From JAOBAU01 sp034667465 (GTDB taxonomy: Bacteria; Acidobacteriota; Thermoanaerobaculia; Gp7-AA8), in NCBI GenBank assembly GCA_034667465.1, contig JAXDJV010000013.1, positions 299,235 to 363,234 on the forward strand: a stretch of DNA of 64,000 bases. Direction: 5' to 3'. The position numbers and the translations under genes were made by a program. Under the pieces are notes generated by a model. The model was not told where the DNA came from. It made no database searches and saw nothing but the letters and a program-made list of their open reading frames with translations. Positions 1-7,913 of the stretch are shown here, piece after piece (position 1 is the stretch's first letter; the number at the start of each line of letters is the position of its first letter).

Positions 1-488
1 ACGAACGTCGAACGGCTGCGATGCCGCGCAACGCCGAGGAGCAGACCATCGAGGAAGATCAGGGCGATCGTGCGCCAGTCGTATTGAACGTGCGCCGCCG
101 CCCAAAGCGCGGCGCAGATGACGATCGCTCCCCACGCCCCGATCTTCGTCCGGCTGATCCGAAAGAAAATGAGTCCGCGCACCACGAGCTCCTCGGTGAT
201 CGGGCCGAACAGCCCGGTGACGAGAATCCGCAGCGCGACGATCAGCGGCGGATACGCGGGCCAGTGCGACGGCTGCTCCATCCCGAACAGTCGGATCGCG
301 AGCTCGCCCGCGACCAGCCAGCCGCACCAGATCGCGAGCCACAGAAGAATGATCGCCGGTCGCGGCCAGACAAGCCGCAGATCTTCCGTCAGCGAGAAGC
401 CGCGCAGCCGCGATACGACAATGACGATGATGATGCCGATTGCGAGGATCGCGACTTTGAGCAGCGTCGATACAAATTGCGCGCTCAT
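1..488 (-). CDS. CPBP-family intramembrane metalloprotease (partial, C-terminus beyond window edge)
   Basis: Reading the minus strand from the ATG at 488 gives an open frame that runs off the left edge (about 162 residues seen). It begins MSAQFVSTLLKVAILAIGII and has several hydrophobic segments. The family signature is visible: EELVVRGLIFFRI fits the EExxxR motif, and AAAHVQYD supplies the following conserved His. CPBP (Abi/CAAX-like) proteins are membrane-embedded glutamate/zinc proteases involved in prenyl-protein processing, bacteriocin self-immunity or other maturation. The substrate here is unknown. The start overlaps the stop of an 18-codon upstream ORF by ATGA, suggesting translational coupling. 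Confidence 0.85.
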   Translation of the reverse strand, partial: MSAQFVSTLLKVAILAIGIIIVIVVSRLRGFSLTEDLRLVWPRPAIILLWLAIWCGWLVAGELAIRLFGMEQPSHWPAYPPLIVALRILVTGLFGPITEELVVRGLIFFRISRTKIGAWGAIVICAALWAAAHVQYDWRTIALIFLDGLLLGVARHRSRSTF

Positions 489-541
489 GTCGCGGCGAGC
501 AGCACTTCGTGGCCGCCGATGCCCAGCGTACCGTCGCTCAT
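485..541 (-). CDS. Putative 18-residue leader ORF coupled to the CPBP gene
   Basis: On the minus strand an ATG at 541 opens the frame MSDGTLGIGGHEVLLAAT and stops at a TGA that overlaps the ATG of the CPBP gene (ATGA). A TACAAT box lies exactly 7 nt upstream of this ATG, the same arrangement seen at six other gene starts in the window. That spacing suggests a leaderless transcript beginning at or next to this codon. No homology is recognised. It could be a coupling peptide or chance; conservation in relatives would decide. Confidence 0.35.
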   Translation of the reverse strand: MSDGTLGIGGHEVLLAAT

Positions 542-548
542 TCGGCGC

Positions 549-554
549 ATTGTA
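549..554 (-). promoter_or_regulatory. TACAAT -10-like box, probable leaderless start of the CPBP unit
   Basis: TACAAT on the minus strand, 7 nt (GCGCCGA) before the ATG at 541. No clear -35 hexamer is visible. Part of a recurrent pattern in this window. Confidence 0.45.
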
Positions 555-616
555 GTGCCGCATCACCGAAACCGATCGGGACCTTGGCGCTGAACTTCGG
601 ATACGATCGTTCGTCC

Positions 617-3031
617 ATGCGTCGCCGCTTCATTTGCATTCACGGACACTTCTACCAACCCCCTCGCGAAAACCCCTGGCTCGAAGCGGTGGAGCTGCAG
701 GATTCCGCCGACCCGTGGCACGACTGGAACGAGCGGATCACCGCCGAGTGCTACGGTCCGAACGCCTCGTCGCGCATCCTCGATTCACGCGACCGCATCG
801 AGAAGATCGTCAACAACTACGCGTCGATCAACTTCAACTTCGGACCGACGCTCCTCTCGTGGCTGCAGCAGTCAGCGCCCGACACGTACGCGGCGATCGT
901 CGAAGCGGATCGCCTTTCGCGCGAGCGTTTCGGCGGCCACGGCTCCGCGATCTCGCAGGCGTACAACCACATGATCCTGCCGCTCGCGAACGCGCGCGAC
1001 AAACGGACGCAGGTGCGATGGGGCGTGCGCGATTTCGAATCGCGTTTCGGACGCAAACCGGCCGGGATGTGGCTGCCCGAAACCGCGGTCGACGTCGAAT
1101 CGCTCGAAGCGCTCGCGGCGGAAGGAATCGTCTACACGATCCTCGAGCCGCATCAGGCGGGGCGCCATCGGCGGATTGGCGAGATCGAATGGAACGACAC
1201 CGACGGCGTCGATCCGACGCAGCCGTACCTCTGCACGCTGCCATCCGGCCGGACGATCGCGATCTTCTTCTACGACGGTCCGATCTCGCGCGCGGTCGCG
1301 TTCGAACATCTCCTCGCCCGCGGCGAGAACCTCGCCCATCGTCTGCTCGGCGCGTTCTCCGACGCACCAACGCATCCGCAGCTCGTCAACATCGCCACCG
1401 ACGGCGAAACGTACGGACATCACCACCGCTTCGGCGACATGGCGCTCGCCTACGCGCTCGACTACATCGACGAACGGAAGCTCGCCCGCATCTCGAACTA
1501 CTCGCAGTTCCTCGCCGACATTCTGCCTGAGCATGAAGTCGAGATCGTCGAAGACACCGCGTGGAGTTGCAGTCACGGCGTCGGCCGCTGGGAGCGCGAT
1601 TGCGGTTGCAGCACCGGCGGAGGCCTCGGCTGGAATCAGCAGTGGCGCGATCCGCTGCGCAAATCGCTCGACTGGCTGCGCGACGAATGCATCACGCTCT
1701 TCGAACGCCACGGCGCGGCGCTTCTTCGCGATCCCTGGACCGCGCGCGACGAGTACATCGACGTCGTGCTCGATCGCGGCGACGCGAACGTCGACGCGTT
1801 CCTCGCGAAGCACGCCACGAACGGCGACGGACACGTCACCGCGCTCGAGCTCCTCGAGATGCAGCGCAACGCGATGCTGATGTACACATCGTGCGGCTGG
1901 TTCTTCAACGAAATCTCCGGAATCGAAACGGTACAGGTACTGCACTACGCCGCACGAGTGATTCAGCTCGCCGAGAAAATCAGCGGACGCAGCCTCGAGC
2001 TCGAGTTCCTCGAGCGGGTCGCCGCCGCGCGCAGCAATCTGCGCGAGCATGGCGATGCGCGACAGATCTACGAGCGTGAAGTGAAGCCGACGCGCATCGA
2101 TCTTCGTCGCGTCGCATCGCACTACGCGGTGCTCTCGCTGTTCGACAATTTTGCGCCCGAGGCTGAGGTCTATTGCTATCGCGTCCGGCAGGCTGATTTC
2201 GAAACGCATCGCGCCGGCCGCGCCAGGATGGCCATCGGCGCGATCACGGTGATCTCGCGCATCACTCGCGAGGAAGCGTCGTACGAGTTCTGCGTCATCC
2301 ACCTCGGCGAAACGGAACTGACCGGCGGCGTTCGCCCGGCCTCGAGCGACTTCGAAGCGATGAAGCAGGTCCTGACGACCGAGCTGCACGACAACGGCGT
2401 CACGTCGGTGATCCGTCTCGTCGACGACTACTTCGGCGATTCGCTGCTGTCGATTCGCGCACTCTTTCGCGACGAGCAGCGCCGCATCCTCCGCGTCATC
2501 TGCAACGCCACGCTCGAAGAAGCGGAGACCGCATTCCGCCAGCTGCACGAGCGCTACGACCCGCTCGTTCGCTTCCACTCATCGCTCGGCGTGCCGCTGC
2601 CGAAAGTGCTGCACACCGCCGCGGAGTTCGACGTCAACATGCAGCTGCGGCGCTACCTCGATGAAGACGAGCTGCCGCTCGCCGAGATCGAGCAGCGTCT
2701 GCGCGAAGCTCGCGCCGAGCGGATCACGCTCGACGAAACGACGCTGATGACGCTCACGCGCGCGCTCGAACGAATCTCGCGCGCCTTCGCCGCCGACCCG
2801 CGCAACGTCGAACGGCTCGAAAAACTCGAATCGCTCGTCTCGATCGTCCGCGCGATGGAAGTCGACGTCGATCTGCGCAAGCCGCAAAACGATTACTACC
2901 GGCTGCGCAAAACCGTGCGGCCGGTCATCGCATCGGGACAGAACGGAACGACGAACGCGAACCGCTGGCTGCAGCAGTTCGATTCGCTCGGCGAGAAATT
3001 GTCGATCAGCCTGGAGAGCCGTCCGGCGTGA
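617..3031 (+). CDS. GH57-family glycoside hydrolase with DUF3536
   Basis: 804-residue protein starting MRRRFICIHGHFYQPPRENP, the typical opening of GH57 proteins with a C-terminal DUF3536. The start at 617 is chosen over the longer open frame from 509 because homology begins at the HGHFYQPP block. GMWLPETAVD, near residue 150, matches GH57 conserved region 3, which carries the nucleophilic Glu. TDGETYGHHH, around residue 270, resembles region 4 with the acid/base Asp. Residues after about 500 form the DUF3536 part. GH57 members include alpha-amylases, 4-alpha-glucanotransferases and branching enzymes; the exact activity cannot be read here. No signal peptide, so cytoplasmic. The GTGA overlap with malQ makes them one operon acting on alpha-glucan. 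Confidence 0.88.
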   Translation: MRRRFICIHGHFYQPPRENPWLEAVELQDSADPWHDWNERITAECYGPNASSRILDSRDRIEKIVNNYASINFNFGPTLLSWLQQSAPDTYAAIVEADRLSRERFGGHGSAISQAYNHMILPLANARDKRTQVRWGVRDFESRFGRKPAGMWLPETAVDVESLEALAAEGIVYTILEPHQAGRHRRIGEIEWNDTDGVDPTQPYLCTLPSGRTIAIFFYDGPISRAVAFEHLLARGENLAHRLLGAFSDAPTHPQLVNIATDGETYGHHHRFGDMALAYALDYIDERKLARISNYSQFLADILPEHEVEIVEDTAWSCSHGVGRWERDCGCSTGGGLGWNQQWRDPLRKSLDWLRDECITLFERHGAALLRDPWTARDEYIDVVLDRGDANVDAFLAKHATNGDGHVTALELLEMQRNAMLMYTSCGWFFNEISGIETVQVLHYAARVIQLAEKISGRSLELEFLERVAAARSNLREHGDARQIYEREVKPTRIDLRRVASHYAVLSLFDNFAPEAEVYCYRVRQADFETHRAGRARMAIGAITVISRITREEASYEFCVIHLGETELTGGVRPASSDFEAMKQVLTTELHDNGVTSVIRLVDDYFGDSLLSIRALFRDEQRRILRVICNATLEEAETAFRQLHERYDPLVRFHSSLGVPLPKVLHTAAEFDVNMQLRRYLDEDELPLAEIEQRLREARAERITLDETTLMTLTRALERISRAFAADPRNVERLEKLESLVSIVRAMEVDVDLRKPQNDYYRLRKTVRPVIASGQNGTTNANRWLQQFDSLGEKLSISLESRPA

Positions 3032-4542
3032 AGCATCGATCGGATCCGGCCGCACGCGATACGACCCGGCGCGCCGGACTGCTGCTGCATCCGACGTCGC
3101 TGCCGAGCCGCTACGGCATCGGCGATCTCGGCGACGAGCTGATCGAAGTGCTCGACTGGGCGAAAGCGGCCGGCATCACCATCTGGCAAACGCTTCCGAT
3201 GAATCCGCCCGGCTTCGGCAACTCGCCGTACGGCTGCCTCTCGTCGTTCGCCGGCAATCCGCTGCTCATCTCGCCGCAGCGATTGTTGAAGGATGAACTG
3301 CTGCCGCCGAACGCGCTCGATGACGTGCCGCCGTTCGACGACAATCACGTCGTCGACTTCGGCGCCGTCGCGGAGTTCAAGAACGCGCTGCTGCGGAAGT
3401 CATACACGCACTTCATCGACAACGCTCGTCCCGATCATCAGACCGAGCTGGCGAAGTTTTCGCGCGAGCACATCTGGCTCTCGGAGTGGGGACTTTACGC
3501 CGCGCTGAAAAACAGCAACGGCGGAAAACAGTGGTCGGCGTGGGATCGTCCGCTGGCGATGCGCGAGCCGGAAGCACTCGCCTCCGCGGAGCGCGAGCTG
3601 GCGGCGGAGATTCGCTTTCACAATTACGTGCAGTGGCTCTTTTTCCGGCAGTGGTCGGCGGTGCGCGATGCAGCGGAAGCGCGCGGCATTCGCATCATGG
3701 GCGACGTGCCGATCTACGTCGCATGCGACAGCGCCGACGTCTGGGCGAATCGCGAACTGTTCCAGCTGAACGCCGACGGTGAGCCGACGGTCGTCGCCGG
3801 CGTGCCGCCCGATTACTTCAGCGACACGGGCCAGCGCTGGGGAAATCCGCTCTATCGCTGGGATCTGCTGCGACAGGAACACTATCGCTGGTGGGTGGCG
3901 CGCATTCGCGCATCGCTCCGCTTCGCAGACATCATTCGCATCGATCATTTCCGCGGCTTCGCCGCCTACTGGGAAGTGCCGGCGAGCGAGCCGACCGCGA
4001 TTCACGGCCGCTGGATGCCGGGTCCCGGCCGTGCGCTGTTCGACGCGATCCGCGATTCGCTCGGCGATGTTCCGCTCGTCGCCGAAGATCTCGGATTCAT
4101 CACGCCGGAAGTCCACGAGCTCCGGCACAGCATCGGAATCCCCGGGATGAAAATCCTCCAGTTCGCGTTCGGTCAGGTGAACAGCGCGCACCTTCCGCAT
4201 TGCTACGAGCCTGACACGGTCGTCTACACCGGCACGCACGACAACGACACGGCGCGCGGCTGGTTCGAAAGCACGTCCGACGACGAGCGCGAAATCGCAC
4301 TCGCATACCTCGGCGCCGGACGCGAAGAGATCGAGTGGGCGATGATCCGCGCCGCGTACACGTCGGTCGCGCGCACCGCCATCGTTCCTCTCCAGGACAT
4401 CCTCGGCATCGGCAGCGAAGCGCGCATGAATCGCCCCGGCGACAGCAGCGACAACTGGGCGTGGCGATTCGAAACCGGCGTGCTGACGCGCGATCGCGCC
4501 GATCGTCTGCGGAAGCTCGCCGAGATCAGCGGCCGGATTTGA
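3028..4542 (+). CDS. malQ: 4-alpha-glucanotransferase (amylomaltase, GH77)
   Basis: 504 residues, GTG start overlapping the GH57 stop. It transfers maltodextrin segments between alpha-1,4-glucans in the cytoplasm. Family blocks are clear: GLLLHPTSLPSRYGIGDLG near the N-terminus, the nucleophile in RIDHFRGF (Asp306), the acid/base in LVAEDLGF (Glu353) and the transition-state stabiliser in YTGTHDND (Asp405). Length is normal for GH77. Coupling to the GH57 gene and proximity to the trehalose/GlgE block suggest a role in remodelling storage or cycling glucan. A signal for intracellular location is the absence of any leader sequence. Confidence 0.96.
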   Translation: MKHRSDPAARDTTRRAGLLLHPTSLPSRYGIGDLGDELIEVLDWAKAAGITIWQTLPMNPPGFGNSPYGCLSSFAGNPLLISPQRLLKDELLPPNALDDVPPFDDNHVVDFGAVAEFKNALLRKSYTHFIDNARPDHQTELAKFSREHIWLSEWGLYAALKNSNGGKQWSAWDRPLAMREPEALASAERELAAEIRFHNYVQWLFFRQWSAVRDAAEARGIRIMGDVPIYVACDSADVWANRELFQLNADGEPTVVAGVPPDYFSDTGQRWGNPLYRWDLLRQEHYRWWVARIRASLRFADIIRIDHFRGFAAYWEVPASEPTAIHGRWMPGPGRALFDAIRDSLGDVPLVAEDLGFITPEVHELRHSIGIPGMKILQFAFGQVNSAHLPHCYEPDTVVYTGTHDNDTARGWFESTSDDEREIALAYLGAGREEIEWAMIRAAYTSVARTAIVPLQDILGIGSEARMNRPGDSSDNWAWRFETGVLTRDRADRLRKLAEISGRI

Positions 4543-4578
4543 GGTAGGGTTAGTCGCAATCGGAGGCTCTCCTCAAAC

Positions 4579-5319
4579 ATGAGAAATCTAATTGTTGCCA
4601 CAGCTTTGCTGCTGCTAGCCCTCCCGTCGTTCGCAGCTGACGATCTCGTCTGCAAGACCGACTGGGGTTACGAAGAATCGAACGGACCCGATCGATGGGG
4701 GCAGATCGCACCCGCGTATGTCGATTGCGATTCGGGGATTCATCAGTCGCCGGTGCCACTCGGCAACACCGGAACGGCTCCAAATCCGCTGACCGCTCAA
4801 TACGGATCGAGCTCGATCACGATCCAGCGGACCGCACACGGAATGAACGTCTACACGCTCGGCGTGCTGAACAACCTGAGGTACGGCACCGTCAACGCGA
4901 GATTGCAGAAGTTCCATCTGCACGCGCCGGCGGAACATCCGTCGGGAGCAGCCGTCGCCGAACTGCACCTCGTGCATGTCGACGCGAACAACAACCGCGG
5001 CTACGTCATCGCGGTACTCATCGATTCGGACGGTGCGCCGAATTCGGCGATTCAGGCGCTCATCGATTCAGCACCGGAGAAAGCCTGCACCTCGGCGAAG
5101 CTGGAGATGTTCCCGCTCGCCGCGCTGTTGCCGTCGACCACGAACTTCACGACCTACACCGGATCGCTGACGACTCCGCCGTGCAGCCCGGACATCACCT
5201 TCTTCGTGTTGAAAACGCACCTGAAGATCTCGTCTGGCCAGTTCACGGCACTCACGAGCCTGTTCGAAGGAGCCCGCCCCCCGCAGCCGGTCAACAGCCG
5301 CCCGTTTTTGGTGCGCTGA
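4579..5319 (+). CDS. Secreted alpha-class carbonic anhydrase
   Basis: 246 residues with a signal peptide (MRNLIVATALLLLALPSFAA, cleavage about residue 20). It catalyses CO2/bicarbonate interconversion in the periplasm. Zinc ligands His113 and His115 lie in KFHLHAPAEH and His130 in AELHLVH. Glu119 matches the gatekeeper Glu of the family, and LTTPPCS carries the conserved Thr. QPVNSRP near the C-terminus is also typical. A good GGAGG ribosome site precedes the ATG. It sits 36 bp after malQ but has no obvious metabolic link to it, so it may be separately transcribed. Confidence 0.95.
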   Translation: MRNLIVATALLLLALPSFAADDLVCKTDWGYEESNGPDRWGQIAPAYVDCDSGIHQSPVPLGNTGTAPNPLTAQYGSSSITIQRTAHGMNVYTLGVLNNLRYGTVNARLQKFHLHAPAEHPSGAAVAELHLVHVDANNNRGYVIAVLIDSDGAPNSAIQALIDSAPEKACTSAKLEMFPLAALLPSTTNFTTYTGSLTTPPCSPDITFFVLKTHLKISSGQFTALTSLFEGARPPQPVNSRPFLVR

Positions 5320-5352
5320 TCCGGAAAGAAAGAACCTCGCGCAGAATTTGAA

Positions 5353-5433
5353 GACGTCATTCTGAGCGCAGCGAAGAATCTCAAGTTACGAAGCTTGAGA
5401 TCCTTCGCCGTCTTCGCGTCTCAGGATGACGTC
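5353..5433. repeat. Palindromic intergenic repeat, copy 1 (GTCATTCTGAG type)
   Basis: Imperfect inverted repeat. The left arm starts GACGTCATTCTGAGCGCAGC and the right arm ends TCTCAGGATGACGTC, with AATCTCAAG/CTTGAGATC near the centre. It lies between the convergent carbonic anhydrase and PEP-enzyme genes. The right arm supplies the last codons and TGA stop of the PEP-enzyme gene. There is no T-tract, so it is not a classical terminator. Confidence 0.85.
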
Positions 5434-7913
5434 GTGCGCGTCACCGTCCCGTTCGATCCGTTCACGCGCACGATCTCGCCGTCATCGAGCAGCGACAGCG
5501 CGCCGCGCACCGCCATCACCGCCGGGATGCCGACCTCCCGCGCGGTGACGGCACCGTGCGACAACGGTCCGCCGCTCTCGGTGATCACCGCGACCGACGA
5601 GTGAAAGAGCGGCGTCCATGCGGGATTCGTCGTCCGTGCGACGAGCACGCTGCCCGGCGGAAAACGGCCGAAGTCGTCGACGCCGTGCAGTCGGAACACC
5701 GGTCCCGCCGCGACGCCGGGTGAGCCGGGCAAACCGCGTAACGCATCGCCCGGCAGCGGCGCGGCATCGGCTTCATCGCCGAGCGACCACGACGGCGTCC
5801 GCGCTTTGTTCGCGAGATACGCGTCCTTGTTCGTCGTTGCTTCCTTCGTCACCGCCGCGACGTCGATGTCGCCGGCGATGTAGAGATCGATCGTCGCTTT
5901 GCGAATGAAGAAGATGTCCTCCGGTTCGGTGAGCACGCGCCCGTCGACGAGACGCCGTCCGAGCTCGACGATCGCCGCGCGAAACGGAATCGAGAGCCGC
6001 GTCGTCTGGTAGTGCTCGAGATCGTCGAGCGCCGTGTACGCACGCGCCAGACGGACGAGCTCGAGCGCGAAGTAGCGGAGATCCTCCGGCACCAGCTCGC
6101 TGAAACGCCGCTCGCCGTTCTGCTGCCGTTCGCGCAGCTCGATCTCGCGCGCCGACGGATCGGGAAGGTCGCCGCGCTCGGCGATCAGTCGCACGTTTTC
6201 GAGCACGACCCACGGCTGGCCGACCCACGTCGCGTGATACGTGTCGAAGTCGACTTCGCGATGTCCGTGATTGGCGAGGAAGCGATCGAGCTCGCGCAGG
6301 AACGATGGGAACGCGCGCAGCTTTCCCTCTTCCCAAATCCTGCGCCGCGGCATCCGCGAAAGGAGATCGCGCAGCGCCGGAATCGTGCGTACCAGCGCGG
6401 CGAGGCGATGGATGTCGAGATTGACAAGGTTCGTTTTCGTGTCGCAGAAGCAGGTCAGCGAGTCGTAGAGCGCCGGCGCTTCCTGCGGTCCGACGACGAG
6501 CGTGACCAGCCCGTACAACATCCGATGAAGGATGCCGTGCGTGATCGAGATGGCGATGTTCGGCAGGAAGTAGTCGCTGCCGGCGCGATTGATCGCGGCG
6601 ACATGACGCCAGAGCTGCTCTTCGTTCATCCGCTCGAGGTCGGCGGCGCCGAGCGCGCCGAGGTTGAGCAGGTAGTAATCGAGATCGCGCGCCCACGAGA
6701 CCGGGAGCTGCACGACCCACTGATAGCGCTCGCGAATCACCGGCAGCAGCGCGCGCAGCGAATCGAGTGAATCGAATGCGACCTGCTGCCCGGACGTGAA
6801 GAGCTTCACGGCGTTTTCGTTGCCGTACACGTAGCTGTCGAACAGCTCGAACCAGTGTCCTTCGAACGCCGGCATTCCCATCAGGTCGAGCGAATGGGCG
6901 AGCGATTCGTGAAAGCCTTCGACGACGTAATCCCACGTCAGCGGCGTGACGACGTTCGGAAAGCGTTCCGCCGATTCGCCGCGCGTCCACTTCGGCGGGA
7001 ACTTCGTCACCGGCCGCGATTGCAGCAGATAAAGGTCGCCGCCGGCGAACGCCCACTCGACGTCCTGCGGAAATGCGTAGAAGCGCTCGATGCGGATAAG
7101 CAGCGCGCGCAGGTGATCAAGTTGTTGATCATCGAGCGAGGACGCGCCGCGCTGCTCAGCCGTCAGTTCGACTTCGCGCGTTCCGCCGCCTTCGGTGGCG
7201 ACGATCATCTGCTCCTTCTCGCCGATCGTTCGCTCGCGAATCTCACCCGTTTTCCTGTCGATCACGAACTGGTCGACGTCACCGGCGCCGGAGACGACGG
7301 TCTCGCCGAGTCCGTACGATGCGTTGATGACGAGCTCGGAGTTGCTGCCGGTGATCGGATTCATCGTGAAGGCGACGCCGGCGACGTCGCTGTCGACGAG
7401 CGCCTGGATGACGACCGCCATCGTCGCTTTCGCCGGATCGAAGCCGCGCGAGTGGCGGTAGTGCGCGGCGCGGTCTTCCCAGAGTGAGGCGAAGCAGCGG
7501 CGAACGGCGTCGACGACGGAGTCGGCGCCGCGAACGCCGAGGAACGTGTCGTGCTGGCCGGCGAACGCGGCGCCGGCGAGATCTTCCATCGTCGATGACG
7601 AGCGCACCGCGACTGCACCGCGTTCCATCAATGGAGCGATCTGCTCGCGCAGTTCGCGCTCGAGCTCGGCCGGCATTGGCAGCGCGGCGAGCTTCGCGCG
7701 AAGCGCCGCGCACTGATCGCGGAGTTTCACCGGATCGCTGTAGTCGAGCGATCCGAAATCAAAGTCGCCGATGAACTCCGTGTATGCGGAAGCGGGAACG
7801 ATCACGCCCGGCGGCACATTGAAGCCGCCCTGAAAAAGCTTCGCGAGGCTCGCACCTTTGCCGCCGCTGTTCGACAACTGCATCGCGGCCGGATCGCCGA
7901 AAGAAAGAATCAT
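5421..7913 (-). CDS. PEP-utilising enzyme, rifampicin phosphotransferase-like architecture
   Basis: 830 residues. The N-terminal ATP-grasp part (about 1-310) begins with FGDPAAMQLSNSGGKGASLA and holds VAVRSSSTMEDLAGAAFAGQ and MNPITGSNSELVINASYGLG. A long helical middle region (about 320-730) follows. The C-terminal swivelling domain has the phosphohistidine block GGPLSHGAVTAREVGIPAVM (His786). The order ATP-grasp, large middle domain, His domain is that of rifampicin phosphotransferase. PEP synthase instead has its His domain before a C-terminal PEP-binding barrel, which is missing here. The acceptor substrate is unknown, and a resistance role is only one possibility. A GAGGAGG ribosome site precedes the ATG, which overlaps the upstream acyltransferase stop by 4 bp. 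Confidence 0.8.
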   Translation of the reverse strand: MILSFGDPAAMQLSNSGGKGASLAKLFQGGFNVPPGVIVPASAYTEFIGDFDFGSLDYSDPVKLRDQCAALRAKLAALPMPAELERELREQIAPLMERGAVAVRSSSTMEDLAGAAFAGQHDTFLGVRGADSVVDAVRRCFASLWEDRAAHYRHSRGFDPAKATMAVVIQALVDSDVAGVAFTMNPITGSNSELVINASYGLGETVVSGAGDVDQFVIDRKTGEIRERTIGEKEQMIVATEGGGTREVELTAEQRGASSLDDQQLDHLRALLIRIERFYAFPQDVEWAFAGGDLYLLQSRPVTKFPPKWTRGESAERFPNVVTPLTWDYVVEGFHESLAHSLDLMGMPAFEGHWFELFDSYVYGNENAVKLFTSGQQVAFDSLDSLRALLPVIRERYQWVVQLPVSWARDLDYYLLNLGALGAADLERMNEEQLWRHVAAINRAGSDYFLPNIAISITHGILHRMLYGLVTLVVGPQEAPALYDSLTCFCDTKTNLVNLDIHRLAALVRTIPALRDLLSRMPRRRIWEEGKLRAFPSFLRELDRFLANHGHREVDFDTYHATWVGQPWVVLENVRLIAERGDLPDPSAREIELRERQQNGERRFSELVPEDLRYFALELVRLARAYTALDDLEHYQTTRLSIPFRAAIVELGRRLVDGRVLTEPEDIFFIRKATIDLYIAGDIDVAAVTKEATTNKDAYLANKARTPSWSLGDEADAAPLPGDALRGLPGSPGVAAGPVFRLHGVDDFGRFPPGSVLVARTTNPAWTPLFHSSVAVITESGGPLSHGAVTAREVGIPAVMAVRGALSLLDDGEIVRVNGSNGTVTRTTSS

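Noticed and set aside
21..593. 190-codon plus-strand ORF at the left edge
   Set aside because: Shadow of the minus-strand CPBP gene, which has membrane helices and EExxxR.
872..2578. 568-codon minus-strand ORF opposite the GH57 gene
   Set aside because: It is the high-GC antisense shadow of a gene with clear GH57 motifs; its translation is Arg/Ala/Val-rich without any domain.
5353..5433. Intrinsic terminator between carbonic anhydrase and PEP-enzyme genes
   Set aside because: Arms are complementary but there is no T-tract in either direction, and the same sequence recurs elsewhere, so it is listed as a repeat.
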